DNA of 64,000 bases from RPRB01 sp035501615 (GTDB lineage Bacteria; Myxococcota; Myxococcia; Myxococcales; Myxococcaceae): the NCBI GenBank assembly GCA_035501615.1, contig DATJVY010000012.1:94546-158545 (forward strand), written 5' to 3'. How positions within the stretch are numbered: the stretch's first letter is position 1; every line of letters begins with the position of its first letter. Of the stretch, positions 7,883 through 16,579 are shown piece after piece. Position numbers and translations under genes: made by a program. The notes under the pieces are model-generated. The model was not told where the DNA came from. It was given only the letters and a program-made list of their open reading frames with translations, and did no database searches.

Positions 7883-9250
7883 TCAGTTCCGCGCGCCGGA
7901 GGGCCCGGCCGAGTCCGCGATCAGCCGGCCGTAGAGGTCCGCCGGCTTGACCCCCGAGGAGAGCAGCTTGTCGGCCCGGGCGATCTCCTTGTCGATCTCG
8001 GACTTCAGCGACTCGAAGCTCGCCCAGCCGCCCACGTGCTCGCGGCCGTTCACGAAGAAGGTGGGGGTGGCCGACACGCCCACGGCGCTCCCCGCGTCGA
8101 TGTCCGCCTTGACCCGTGCCTCGGTCGCCGCGTTGGCCAGCGCCGCCCTGAAGCGCGCGACGTCGAGCCCGAGCGAGCCGGCCGCCTTCTCCAGCGACGC
8201 CTGGTCCAGCTCGCGCTGGTGGGCGTACATCCAGTCATGCATCTGCCAGAACTTGCCCTGCGCCTGTGCCGCCACCCCGGCGCGCGCGGCCAGGGCGGCA
8301 TCGGGGTGCATGGTCGGGGGCAGCGGGAAGTGCCGGAACGCGAAGCGCACGTCCTTCGGGTAGGTCTCGCGGATCTGCGCGACCATCGGAGCGGCGCGCG
8401 AGCAGTACGGGCACTGGAAGTCGCTCCACTGGACGATGGTCACCTTGGCCATCGCCGGTCCGAAGGACGGCGCGTCCGCGGGGACGTCCACCTTCTTCAC
8501 CACCGGCGGCGGCGCGGCGGAGGTCACTGCCTTCTCCTGGATCTTCGCGTACACCTGGCTCGCCGGGACGCCCTGGCGCACGAGGCCCTCGGCCTTGGCC
8601 AGCTCCTCGTCGATGAGGGAGCTGAAGGCATCCAGCGGCGCGGCGCCGCCCGGCAGCCGGCGGCCGTTGACGAAGAAGGCCGGGGTGCCGCTGACGTTCA
8701 CGTTGGAGGCCAGCTCCATGTCCCGGTCGATGACGGCCTTGACCTTCGGATCGTTCTGGTCGCGCTTCCAGCGCTCGACGTCGAGGCCAATCTCCCGCGC
8801 GTGCCGCTCGAGAGAGTCCGGATCGAGCTGCGCCGAGCCGAAGAGCCGGTCGTGCATCTCCCAGTACCGGCCCTGCATCCCCGCGGCGACCGCGGCCCGG
8901 GCGGCCCCCATCGCCATGGGATGGATCTGGGTCAGCGGGTACTGCTTCATCACCAGCCGGATCTTCCCCGCGTACTTCTTCTCCACCTGGGCGACCGTCG
9001 AGCTCGCCTGGCGGCAGTAGGGGCACTGGTAGTCGCTGAACTCGACCAGGGTGACCAGCGCGTCGGGTGCTCCCCGGGCTGGCGAGTCGTCGACCGGGAG
9101 CCGGAACACGGTCGCGTCCGCCTTCTGCCGGGGCGGCGGGGTGCCCGGGCGCTGGGCGGTGGGAGTGGCGGTGGAGGGAGTCCAGGCACGACCGATGAAG
9201 AAGCCCAGGACGAGCCCTGCGACAAGGGTGAGGAACGCGCTGACTTTCAT
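7883..9250 (-). CDS. Tandem DsbA-like thioredoxin-fold protein
   Basis: A 455-residue exported thiol-disulfide protein with two DsbA/DsbG-like domains in one chain. An N-terminal hydrophobic segment (residues 4-20) acts as signal or membrane anchor. Domain 1 (about 62-225) has SDYQCPYC with Cys76/Cys79 and cis-Pro loop SGTPAFFVNG. Domain 2 (about 260-440) has SDFQCPYC with Cys280/Cys283 and SATPTFFVNG. Both active sites are intact, so each half should be redox-active in the periplasm. The domains are similar enough to suggest internal duplication. ATG 9250 precedes the signal segment directly; the open frame extends to 10360 only as shadow. A TusA-like gene is divergent 54 bp away. Confidence 0.88.
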   Translation of the reverse strand: MKVSAFLTLVAGLVLGFFIGRAWTPSTATPTAQRPGTPPPRQKADATVFRLPVDDSPARGAPDALVTLVEFSDYQCPYCRQASSTVAQVEKKYAGKIRLVMKQYPLTQIHPMAMGAARAAVAAGMQGRYWEMHDRLFGSAQLDPDSLERHAREIGLDVERWKRDQNDPKVKAVIDRDMELASNVNVSGTPAFFVNGRRLPGGAAPLDAFSSLIDEELAKAEGLVRQGVPASQVYAKIQEKAVTSAAPPPVVKKVDVPADAPSFGPAMAKVTIVQWSDFQCPYCSRAAPMVAQIRETYPKDVRFAFRHFPLPPTMHPDAALAARAGVAAQAQGKFWQMHDWMYAHQRELDQASLEKAAGSLGLDVARFRAALANAATEARVKADIDAGSAVGVSATPTFFVNGREHVGGWASFESLKSEIDKEIARADKLLSSGVKPADLYGRLIADSAGPSGARN

Positions 9251-9304
9251 GGTGTTTTCGACCGCTCGGGAGAGCCGCGGCGGGCGTGGTAGGGATACCC
9301 CGGC

Positions 9305-9592
9305 ATGGCCCGGGTCGTCCAGCTTCGGGTCGGGGCATTGCCCTGTCCTCTCCCCATCGTGCGGCTGGCCGAGTGCGCCCGCGGTCTCGACTCGGGCGAC
9401 GTGGTCGACCTCAGCGGCTCGGACCCGGCGATCGGCCCGGACGTCGACGTCTGGTGCACGCGCTTCGGGCACCGGGTGCTGTCGGCGGACCGGGGCCCCG
9501 GTGGGTGGCGCATCCGGGTCCAGCTCACCTCTCGCGGCCGGGATTGGGTTCCGGAGACCCCGGGGGGCCAGGAGTCCAACTCCGCGGGATGA
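9305..9592 (+). CDS. TusA-family sulfur carrier protein
   Basis: A 95-residue protein with the TusA (SirA/YeeD) fold. The signature CPLPIVR at 14-20 has the sulfur-carrying cysteine at Cys14, and the later DVVDLSGSDPAIGPDV region matches the usual GxxxxVxxTDPxxxxDI segment. TusA proteins pass persulfide sulfur between cysteine desulfurases and acceptors, for example in tRNA thiolation. Compared with the usual 75-85 residues it has a slightly longer, non-conserved C-terminus. ATG 9305 gives a normal start. It is divergent from the double DsbA gene and 43 bp upstream of the PilZ gene. The pathway served cannot be told. Confidence 0.75.
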   Translation: MARVVQLRVGALPCPLPIVRLAECARGLDSGDVVDLSGSDPAIGPDVDVWCTRFGHRVLSADRGPGGWRIRVQLTSRGRDWVPETPGGQESNSAG

Positions 9593-9635
9593 CGGCGGTG
9601 AGGTGCTGGCACCGGGCTTGAACTGACACCGGGCC

Positions 9636-10520
9636 ATGAGACTTCGCAACTCGGCCGTCCCCGGCGTCGATCCGGTGTCCGGATCCGACGATCGCAATCG
9701 CTGGTCACCGGATGTCGTCTCCGACGCCGACGGGCTCGCCCGCGCCTGCGCGCAGCTCTCCGCCCACGTCCAGGCGCTGAGCGATCGCGCCGCCCAGCTG
9801 CAGCAGGCAGGGTATCCGGAGGCGGAGTGGCTCTTGGCCCGGTTCCAGTCGCACCGGCTCGCCTGCCCCGACCTCTCGGGTCCCTCGGCCCGCATCCTGC
9901 TCCAGGCCGGCCTCGCCGCCCTCGAGGAACATCGCGCGGGGCTGGCGCGGGACGCGGCCGAGCTCGAGCGGGTGGAGGCCGCCGCCGCCCAGGCCCAGGC
10001 GGAGGCCGCGCGCAAGGAGGCGGCAGAGCGCGAGGCCCGCGCCCGGCGCGAGGCCCAGGCGACCGCCGCCCGGACGCCGGCGCCCCCGACCCTCGCCCAG
10101 GCTCCCGAGCCCGCCGCGAGCCGTCCGCGTGCGCCTGCCCAGCCCCTGGGGAGGATGTCGGCGGTGAGCCCCAGCGGCTCGGGCCGGAGCAGCACCCGCG
10201 TCCCGCTGCAGACGCAGGTCGACCTCACCAGCGACTCCAACGTGTTCACCGGATTCAGCACCAACCTGAGCGAGGGCGGCGTGTTCGTCGCGACCCTCAA
10301 GGCGCTCCCCGTCGGCACCCCGGTGGACCTGACCTTCAGCCTCCCCGGAAAGGCGCGCATCGCGGTGCACGGCGAGGTGCGCTGGACGCGGGAGATCGAC
10401 GACCGGGCCCCGGACGTGTTCCCCGGCGTCGGCGTGCGGTTCGTCGACCTGAGCCCCGAGGCGGCGCAGGCGCTCCACCGCTTCGTCGCCGAGCGCGAGC
10501 CGCTCTTCTACCCCGACTAG
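9636..10520 (+). CDS. PilZ-domain protein with coiled-coil N-terminal part
   Basis: A 294-residue cytoplasmic protein ending in a PilZ domain (about 190-290) of the type common in myxobacteria. The c-di-GMP-binding features are visible: an RSSTR stretch matching RxxxR, then TNLSEGGVFV matching the NxSxxG motif. The N-terminal 190 residues are helical, with an Ala/Glu/Arg-rich coiled coil at about 105-150 and a Pro/Ala linker. It probably senses c-di-GMP and passes this on to an unknown partner. Its stop overlaps the convergent ABC ATPase stop by 4 bp. Confidence 0.85.
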   Translation: MRLRNSAVPGVDPVSGSDDRNRWSPDVVSDADGLARACAQLSAHVQALSDRAAQLQQAGYPEAEWLLARFQSHRLACPDLSGPSARILLQAGLAALEEHRAGLARDAAELERVEAAAAQAQAEAARKEAAEREARARREAQATAARTPAPPTLAQAPEPAASRPRAPAQPLGRMSAVSPSGSGRSSTRVPLQTQVDLTSDSNVFTGFSTNLSEGGVFVATLKALPVGTPVDLTFSLPGKARIAVHGEVRWTREIDDRAPDVFPGVGVRFVDLSPEAAQALHRFVAEREPLFYPD

Positions 10521-11449
10521 GACCCGGAGCCTCCGGGCCCCGAGGTCACGTCCAGCACCCGCTGCTCGAGCGAGCTGCCCTGGCTGACCGCGGTGATGCG
10601 GGTCCCGCGGGTCAGGAGCGCCTCGAGCACCGAGGCGATGACGTCCTCGGCCGGCGGCGCGTCGTCCGACAGCCGGACCCGGAGCGACCCCGACGGTGAC
10701 AGCTCGGCGCCGGCGACCCCCCGCAGAGCCCGGAGCTCGGGGAGGGGAACGTCGCCCCGGCTCACCTGGACCGAGAACTCGGCGCCCCGGCGGGTGACCT
10801 CGGCGAGCGTCCCGTCCTGCACCACCTTCCCGCGGTCCAGCACGGTGACCGCGTCGCAGAGGCGCTCCAGCTCGGTCAGGTTGTGGCTACTGATGACCAC
10901 CGTCCGCTGGCCGCGGAGACCGGCGATGAGCGTGCGGACCTCGGCCGCGGCGCGCGGGTCGAGGCCGGCCGTGGGCTCGTCGAGGAGGAGGAGCGCCGGC
11001 TCGCCGAGGAGGGCCTGGGCGAGCGCCACCCGCTTGGCCATCCCGTGGGAGAGCGTCCGGGGTGGGCTGTCCCAGGCCTGGGGCAGCTGGACCCGCTCCA
11101 GCGCGATGCGTGCCGCCGCCTCGGGCCGGACCTCCCCGGCCAGGCGGGCCCAGGTGGTGAGGAGGGCGCCCACGTCCAGGTAGGGGGGGAGCGCCGCATC
11201 CTGGGGAAGCACCCCCAGCCGCGGCCGGTGGGGTCCGCGGTCGCGCGGCTCGCGACCGAGCACCCGCACCGTGCCCGAGCCCGCGCGGAGAAAGCCGGCG
11301 GCGATCCCGAAGCAGGTCGTCTTCCCGGCTCCGTTGGGACCGACCAGCCCGTGGCAGCTGCCGGCGCCCACCTCGAAGGTGATGCGGTCGAGGGCCACCG
11401 TCGGCCCGTACCGCTTGGACACCCCCTCCATGCGGAGCGCCGCCTCCAC
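10517..11449 (-). CDS. ABC transporter ATP-binding protein (ABC-2 type exporter)
   Basis: The cytoplasmic ATPase of an ABC-2 type exporter, 310 residues. Walker A is GPNGAGKTT (37-45), the signature is LSHGMAKRVALAQ (a less common form of LSGGQ), and Walker B is LLLLDEPTAGLD. The C-terminal 80 residues form the extra domain typical of drug or multicopper-type exporter ATPases such as CcmA/NatA-like proteins. It lies 3 bp downstream of the permease gene on the same strand, and they should be co-translated. The substrate is unknown. Confidence 0.9.
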   Translation of the reverse strand: MEAALRMEGVSKRYGPTVALDRITFEVGAGSCHGLVGPNGAGKTTCFGIAAGFLRAGSGTVRVLGREPRDRGPHRPRLGVLPQDAALPPYLDVGALLTTWARLAGEVRPEAAARIALERVQLPQAWDSPPRTLSHGMAKRVALAQALLGEPALLLLDEPTAGLDPRAAAEVRTLIAGLRGQRTVVISSHNLTELERLCDAVTVLDRGKVVQDGTLAEVTRRGAEFSVQVSRGDVPLPELRALRGVAGAELSPSGSLRVRLSDDAPPAEDVIASVLEALLTRGTRITAVSQGSSLEQRVLDVTSGPGGSGS

Positions 11450-11452
11450 CGC

Positions 11453-12316
11453 TCAGATGTCCCTCGCCCGGAAGACGGCCCAGGCGCAGGAGAGGAACAC
11501 CGCCCCGAAGACCCCGTAGGCCACCGCCGAGGTGGCGAACGCCGCCGACGAGGCGAGGATCCCCGAGGCGTAGGCCGAGGGCGAGAGCCAGCGGAGCCCC
11601 TCGGTCCACGAGGCCGGTCCCCCCATCCGGTGGACCAGCGCGGCACGGCCGCCCACGACCTCCAGCAGCCAGAAGGCGACGAGCGCTCCCACGTTGAGGA
11701 GCAGGCTCGCCCCCGGGCCCGAGGTCACTGCGGAGGAAAGGGCGGTCAGGGCGAGGTAGGCGAAGGCGAAGGTCGCCCCGCCGACCCAGAAGCGGGCCGC
11801 GGCCGAGGCGAGCAGCACCGGCTCCGTTCCCGGCCGGAGGAAGGCCCCGGCCACGAAGAGCCCGGCGAGCACCACCCCGAGGAGGACGCCCAGCACCACC
11901 GCCTGGGCGGCGAACTTCCCGCCGAGGATGCTCCCCCGCCGGGAGCGCACCGCCCAGTACCGCACGCTGCCGGTGGACAGCTCGGCGCTGAGCTGGTCGT
12001 AGCCGAGCAGCGCCACGTAGAGCGGCAGGAAGAACAGCGTGACCCGGAACACCAGTGGAACGAGCAGGGGCAGCTCCGAGAGCCGCTGGAAGGCGCCTCC
12101 GTCGTCGCCCACCAGGAACCCGAGGATGCCCGCGCTCGCGGCCTCGGCCGCCTCGGGGCCCTGCGCGTCGAGGCCGCGGGTGAGCAGGCCCACGATGAGC
12201 CCCACCAGCGCCGTCGAGGTGGCGAAGAGCAGGAGCAGGATCAGCACCCGCGCGTTCCGGAGGGTCCGGAGCAGCTCGGTGCGGGTGATCGCCAGCAGCT
12301 CGACGAGAGGGCTCAC
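11453..12316 (-). CDS. ABC-2 type permease
   Basis: The membrane subunit for the ATPase just downstream. It has 287 residues, with an N-terminal cytoplasmic segment (ITRTELLRTLRNARV), a membrane helix at about 25-47, a periplasmic loop of about 50 residues, and five further helices. The arrangement fits the ABC2_membrane_3 style of permease. The start is GTG 12316. The gene is divergent from a penicillin-binding transpeptidase gene with 76 bp between starts. The substrate is unknown. Confidence 0.85.
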   Translation of the reverse strand: MSPLVELLAITRTELLRTLRNARVLILLLLFATSTALVGLIVGLLTRGLDAQGPEAAEAASAGILGFLVGDDGGAFQRLSELPLLVPLVFRVTLFFLPLYVALLGYDQLSAELSTGSVRYWAVRSRRGSILGGKFAAQAVVLGVLLGVVLAGLFVAGAFLRPGTEPVLLASAAARFWVGGATFAFAYLALTALSSAVTSGPGASLLLNVGALVAFWLLEVVGGRAALVHRMGGPASWTEGLRWLSPSAYASGILASSAAFATSAVAYGVFGAVFLSCAWAVFRARDI

Positions 12317-12372
12317 GTGGGACGAGGGCCTACCAGAGGTGGACCGCCGAAGTCTTCACCACCCGCGGGAAG

Positions 12373-12386
12373 CCATCGTACGATGG
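12373..12386. promoter_or_regulatory. 14-bp perfect palindrome before the transpeptidase gene
   Basis: CCATCGTACGATGG is a perfect inverted repeat ending 6 bp before ATG 12393, overlapping the GGAGGG ribosome-binding site. It contains TACGAT, which could serve as a -10 element. It could be an operator in the divergent region between the ABC permease and the transpeptidase. Function is unproven. Confidence 0.35.
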
Positions 12387-12392
12387 AGGGAC

Positions 12393-13670
12393 ATGCGCGC
12401 TGCGCTCCCCCTCGCCCTCCTCGGGGTGCTGCTCACCGGCTTCACCCCCGAGGACGAGGCGCTCGAACCCGCCACGCTCCCCGGGCCGCTCCTCGCGCCC
12501 GTGCCCGAGCCCGCGCCGGTCCTCGAGCCGACCCTCGCCGTGCCGAGCCGGGTGCGGGCGCCTCCGCTCGCGTCGGCGCGTCCGCTCGCCCCCGCGGATG
12601 ACCTCCTCGCTCACGCCCGGCGCGACGGACCGCACTACGTGGTTCCGGGTCCCGAGGGCGAGGCGGCGCTCACGCTCCTTCCGCCGCTGCAAGAGGGCCT
12701 CACCCGCACCCTGGCCGAGTACCAGACGCCCTGGGCCGCGGTGGTGGTCCTCGAGCCGTCCACCGGGCGGGTCCTCGCCATGGTGGAGCACAGCGAGGCG
12801 GTGCCCGGGCTGCGGGGGCTGCCGGTCAAGGCGGTGTTCCCCGCCGCGAGCATCTTCAAGCTGGTCACCGCCAGCGCGCTGCTCGACGAGGGCGTCGGCC
12901 CCGACGACGAATCCTGCTACCACGGCGGGAAGCGTCGGGTGAGCGAGTCGCTCCTCGCGGACTCGAGCCGGGACCACCAGTGCCTGAGCCTCTCGGAGGC
13001 GCTCGGACGGAGCGCCAACGTCGTCTTCGCCAAGTTGACCCACCGCTACCTCGACGCGGACAAGCTCCGCGCGGCCGCCGAGCTGTTCCGCTTCAACCGT
13101 CCCATTCCCTTCGCCATCCCCACCGAGCCGTCCCTGGCGGCGGTCCCCGACGAGCCGCTGGAGCTGGCGCGGACCGGGGCGGGATTCGGCGACGTGTTCC
13201 TCTCGCCGCTCCACGGGGCGCTCATCGCCTCGGTGGCGGCCAACGGCGGACTGTGGCGCGCGCCGATCCTCTTCGAGCGGGACCTCGCGACCTCCCCCGA
13301 GCCGGAGCGCATCCTCCCCGAGGAGCGGGCGGCGACGCTCACCGCGATGATGCAGGAGACGGTCACCCACGGGACAGCGCGGAAGTTCTTCCGGCTGCGC
13401 GAGCTCCGCGGCGCGGTGGGCAAGACCGGCTCGCTGGCCGATCGCAACCCGTTCCGCGACTACTCGTGGTTCGTCGGCTTCGCCCCCCGGGAGAACCCGC
13501 GGGTCGCGGTGGCGGCGGTGGTGGTGAACGAGCCCCGCTGGCGCATCCGCGCGCCCTGGCTCGCCCGCGAGGCGATGCGCCTCGGGCTGGATGCGCTGGG
13601 GGCGAGCTCCGAGCGCCGGCTGGCCGCGGTCAGCGCAGGTCGATCAGCCCCTGCTCCACGAAGCCCTTGA
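12393..13670 (+). CDS. Penicillin-binding protein transpeptidase domain protein
   Basis: A peptidoglycan DD-transpeptidase of 425 residues, acting outside the inner membrane. The N-terminal hydrophobic segment (2-15) is a signal or anchor, followed by a Pro/Ala-rich linker to about 70. The catalytic motifs are complete: SIFK with Ser153 and Lys156, SAN at 207-209 and KTG at 344-346. There is no glycosyltransferase or PBP dimerisation domain, so it is a minimal class B-like enzyme or a D-like transpeptidase. ATG 12393 has GGAGGG 3 bp upstream. The 3' end overlaps the convergent DUF4388 gene by 41 bp. Confidence 0.88.
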   Translation: MRAALPLALLGVLLTGFTPEDEALEPATLPGPLLAPVPEPAPVLEPTLAVPSRVRAPPLASARPLAPADDLLAHARRDGPHYVVPGPEGEAALTLLPPLQEGLTRTLAEYQTPWAAVVVLEPSTGRVLAMVEHSEAVPGLRGLPVKAVFPAASIFKLVTASALLDEGVGPDDESCYHGGKRRVSESLLADSSRDHQCLSLSEALGRSANVVFAKLTHRYLDADKLRAAAELFRFNRPIPFAIPTEPSLAAVPDEPLELARTGAGFGDVFLSPLHGALIASVAANGGLWRAPILFERDLATSPEPERILPEERAATLTAMMQETVTHGTARKFFRLRELRGAVGKTGSLADRNPFRDYSWFVGFAPRENPRVAVAAVVVNEPRWRIRAPWLAREAMRLGLDALGASSERRLAAVSAGRSAPAPRSP

Positions 13671-14763
13671 AGCAGCGAAGCGCGTCCAGCTCGTGGATGG
13701 GGGACACCTGGACGATGGCCTCCACGGTGCGCTGTCCGTCGATGCGCGACAGGAGGTAGCGCTCTGGCGCGCTGAGCGGCATGTCCCGGACGAGCCCGGG
13801 GCTGACCTTGAGATGCGGGACCTTGCCCCCGTGGACCAGCTCGGCCTTGAGCTGGTCGCCGAGCGCGGCCTCCGCCTGCCGGAGGAAATTGGCGGTGGTG
13901 GCCGAGGGCGACATCTCGTACGCCCGCCGAGCCAGCGCGGCGGCGTCGGCGATGTTGCCCGCGGAGTAGAAGGACTCGGCCGCGCGGAAGATCTCGTCCG
14001 CGCCCTGCTCGGAGCCGAGCACCTCGGGCACCGCGGTCGGGAGGGTCGGCGACTCGGTCGGGACCACCGCGATGGCGCCCAGCCGGTGAAGGGCGAAGAG
14101 CCTCTGGTAGAGGAAGAAGTCGGTGGAGTGGAGGGCCAGCACCATGTCGTCCACGGTGGCCCCGTCGTCGACGAGGGCGTAGAGCCGGTCGTCCAGGCTT
14201 CCTGGCTCGGGTGCTCCTGCGAGCTGCTCCCGGTCCAGCTTGAGCCGCACCCGCCCGGTGGGGAACACCTCGCGGATGGCGCGCCAGGCGGTCTGCCGGA
14301 GGTCGGCCTCCCGGTGGACGTCCAGCAGGTTCACGCTCACGTCCAGGCCCTGGACGGGGGTCGGCGCCTCGCCGGGGGTGAAGGTGAAGCGGCCCTCCGG
14401 CCAGTCGAAGCAGCCGAGGAGCGCCTCGCGGAACTTCAGCGACAGGGCGTTCCGGATGGCGTCCTCGGGAACCTTCCCCGAGTCGACGAGGATCTTCCCC
14501 AGCGCGACCTTGGTGGCCAGCTGCTGCTGGAAGGCCTCGGTGTACTCGTCCTCGGTGATCATCCCCATGTTCATCAGGAACTGGGCGAGGTACTCGCGCG
14601 GCGCGTTGCTCCCTGCCTGGATGACCGCCCCGTCGCGGATGACGACCTGGTGCCGCTCGTCGGACCGCTCCACGACCAGCGTGCCCGTCGCCTTCCTGTT
14701 CCCCAGGTAGGCCACGAGGTCCCGGAGAGGCATCGTCGCCAGATCGCCCAGCAAGCCGCGCAT
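13630..14763 (-). CDS. DUF4388 (PATAN-like) signalling protein
   Basis: A 377-residue cytoplasmic protein starting with the DUF4388/PATAN-type domain (MRGLLGDLATMPLRDLVAYL, then TGTLVVERS and IRDGAVIQAGS), as found in gliding-motility and two-component proteins of myxobacteria. A helical middle (about 70-130) with ILVDSGKVPEDAIRNAL resembles the type II secretion GspE N-terminal fold. The rest holds a possible TPR pair near 270-310. It probably acts as a signalling scaffold. ATG 14763 starts the conserved domain; GTG 14778 would add five residues and overlap the divergent small redox gene. Confidence 0.8.
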   Translation of the reverse strand: MRGLLGDLATMPLRDLVAYLGNRKATGTLVVERSDERHQVVIRDGAVIQAGSNAPREYLAQFLMNMGMITEDEYTEAFQQQLATKVALGKILVDSGKVPEDAIRNALSLKFREALLGCFDWPEGRFTFTPGEAPTPVQGLDVSVNLLDVHREADLRQTAWRAIREVFPTGRVRLKLDREQLAGAPEPGSLDDRLYALVDDGATVDDMVLALHSTDFFLYQRLFALHRLGAIAVVPTESPTLPTAVPEVLGSEQGADEIFRAAESFYSAGNIADAAALARRAYEMSPSATTANFLRQAEAALGDQLKAELVHGGKVPHLKVSPGLVRDMPLSAPERYLLSRIDGQRTVEAIVQVSPIHELDALRCFKGFVEQGLIDLR

Positions 14764-14771
14764 GGGCGCTA

Positions 14772-15029
14772 GTGTCACAGGCGGTGACGGTCCGGATCTA
14801 CATCAAACCCCGCTGCTCGCTGTGCGAGCTGGCCAGGGTCGCGATCGAGGAGATCCGGACCCGGGTGCCGTTTGCTCTGGAGGTCGTGGACATCCGGGAC
14901 GCCGCTGACACCTGGGAGCGCTACCGACATGCGGTCCCCGTGGTCACCGTGGACGGCGAGGAGGTCTCCCGGCTGCGTCTGGACGCCGTCGCCTTCGAGT
15001 CACGGGTTCGTGGCACGAGCGTTGCCTGA
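14772..15029 (+). CDS. Glutaredoxin-like (DUF836) protein
   Basis: A small 85-residue thioredoxin-fold protein. RCSLCE places a CxxC active site at Cys15/Cys18, then a VVDIRD strand and a VPVVTVDGEEV cis-Pro strand, the pattern of the DUF836/glutaredoxin-like family. Members are thiol-disulfide oxidoreductases of uncertain substrate. The start is GTG 14772 (a second GTG at 14784 is possible). It is divergent from the DUF4388 gene, with almost no space for two separate promoters. Confidence 0.8.
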   Translation: MSQAVTVRIYIKPRCSLCELARVAIEEIRTRVPFALEVVDIRDAADTWERYRHAVPVVTVDGEEVSRLRLDAVAFESRVRGTSVA

Positions 15030-15134
15030 AGGGCCCCCGGCCCCCCTTCCCGGAGGGCCTGAAGCCTGAACTTCTGACGCTCGCGCCGGGAGAGCGTCCC
15101 TGGAAAAACGACGGTGCCCCTGCACGACCCACAC

Positions 15135-16028
15135 ATGCCCCGGGTCCTCGTGGTGGACGAGTCGGAGGCCGCCCGGACCCAGGTGGGTGAGGCCCTCCGG
15201 GGAGCGGGGCTGCACACCCTCGCGCTCGGGAAGGCCGAGGCCGCGGGCGCCCTGTGGAGCCTCTACCGGCCGCACGTCGTGCTGATGGCCGCGCACGCTC
15301 CCGCCTTCGCCTCGGTGGCCGTCGCCCGGCGGCTGCAGACGCAGTCGAGGGGAGCCGTTCCGTTCGTCTACCTCCTCGACGCGCCGGACCCGGAGGTCCG
15401 GCTCCACGTGCTTGAGCGCGGGCATGGGGTGGACGCGCTCTGCAAGCCGCTGGACCTCCGCGAGCTCGTCGCGCGGGTCCGGGGGCTGCTCCGCCTGCGG
15501 GATGCCGTGCGCCGGGCAGTGCATCCTTCCGAGGACGAGACCGCTGCGCTTCGCGATCGGCTCACCGGGACCTGGACCCGCCGCGCCATGCTCGCCTTCG
15601 TCGGCCAGGAGCTGCTTCGCTGCGAGCGCCACGGCGGTGGGTTCGGCCTGCTCGGCATGGAGCTCCAGGGCTTCCGGCAGTTCCGGCGCGCCTTCGGCCG
15701 CGGGATGGCCGACCGGCTGGTCCTCTACGCGAGCGCGGTGCTCCTGCGCGGCTGCCGCGAGTCGGACGCGGTGGCCCGCATCGCCGACGACCGGTTCGCG
15801 GTGCTGCTTCCGTCCACGCCGGAGGGAGGCCTCGCATGCCTCCGGGGGCGGCTGCTCGAGCGGTTCGAGCGCGCGCGGTTCCAGGTGGACGGACGCGTCG
15901 TGCGGACCGCGGTCTCGCTCGGCTGTGCGTCGTTCCCCGACCTCCAGGGGAACGCACGCCGGCTCCTCGCCGAGGCCTTCCAGCGGGTGGCCCGCCCGGC
16001 GGCGGTGCCCACCCCGGTGCTCAGCTGA
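15135..16028 (+). CDS. Degenerate receiver-GGDEF protein
   Basis: A 297-residue protein with a response-regulator receiver fold (about 1-120) followed by a GGDEF-type domain (about 145-290). Both catalytic sites look lost. The receiver keeps the first acidic residue (VLVVDES) and the lysine (CKPLD), but the phospho-acceptor strand reads VVLMAAH with Ala where Asp is expected. The GGDEF signature reads ADDRF in IADDRFAVLLP, and the sequence before it lacks the usual substrate residues. It probably does not make c-di-GMP and may work as a protein-interaction or ligand-binding regulator. GTG 15114 is a possible earlier start. Its end overlaps the EVE gene by 8 bp. Confidence 0.8.
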   Translation: MPRVLVVDESEAARTQVGEALRGAGLHTLALGKAEAAGALWSLYRPHVVLMAAHAPAFASVAVARRLQTQSRGAVPFVYLLDAPDPEVRLHVLERGHGVDALCKPLDLRELVARVRGLLRLRDAVRRAVHPSEDETAALRDRLTGTWTRRAMLAFVGQELLRCERHGGGFGLLGMELQGFRQFRRAFGRGMADRLVLYASAVLLRGCRESDAVARIADDRFAVLLPSTPEGGLACLRGRLLERFERARFQVDGRVVRTAVSLGCASFPDLQGNARRLLAEAFQRVARPAAVPTPVLS

Positions 16029-16485
16029 CGCGTCGCCCGCGTTTGGCGGCGGTGCACCCCGGAGGCCCGGGCGTCGTCTCTCGTGAGAGGGCCAGCACCC
16101 GGGCGTAGTGGGCCGAAGTGGCCCGGACCACGCTCAGCCTGCCGCGGGTCAGCAGCGGGAAGTCGCGCAGGCGGGCGTCGGCGCGCATGCGCGCGAGGGT
16201 GACCGGGGCGGCGAGGGCCTCCACCGGCTCGAGCTCGACCGACGACCAGTCCTCGCCTGGAGCCGTGGGATCGGGGTGGGCCGCGCGAGAGACGCGGGCG
16301 ATGCCCACGACCGCCTTGTCCTCGCCCGAGTGGTAGTAGAGACAGAGGTCGCCCACCTCCATCGCGCGAAGGTTGTTGCGCGCCTCGAAGTTCCGGATGC
16401 CGGTCCACTCGGTGCGGTGGTCCGCCTGGAGCCGGGCGAAGGCGTACTCGGAGGGTTCGCTCTTGATGAGCCAGTGGGCGGGCAC
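16021..16485 (-). CDS. EVE-domain protein
   Basis: A 154-residue single-domain EVE protein of the PUA-like superfamily. HWLIKSEPSEYAF at 3-15, GIRNFEARNNLRAM and GDLCLYYHSGEDKAVVGIARV are hallmark segments. EVE domains bind modified bases in nucleic acid. GTG 16485 is chosen because it gives the usual family N-terminus; the frame is open further upstream without conserved sequence. It is probably a stand-alone cytoplasmic protein. The 94 bp to the next gene contain nothing clear. Confidence 0.88.
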   Translation of the reverse strand: MPAHWLIKSEPSEYAFARLQADHRTEWTGIRNFEARNNLRAMEVGDLCLYYHSGEDKAVVGIARVSRAAHPDPTAPGEDWSSVELEPVEALAAPVTLARMRADARLRDFPLLTRGRLSVVRATSAHYARVLALSRETTPGPPGCTAAKRGRRVS

Positions 16486-16579
16486 GGGCGCCCCGGAGAC
16501 TAGCGCCGCGCGTGGGCGAGGGAAGCCCCCCGGGTGCCCGCTGCAGCCGGGGGTACGTCCGCGCGTGGTGGAGCTGGCC

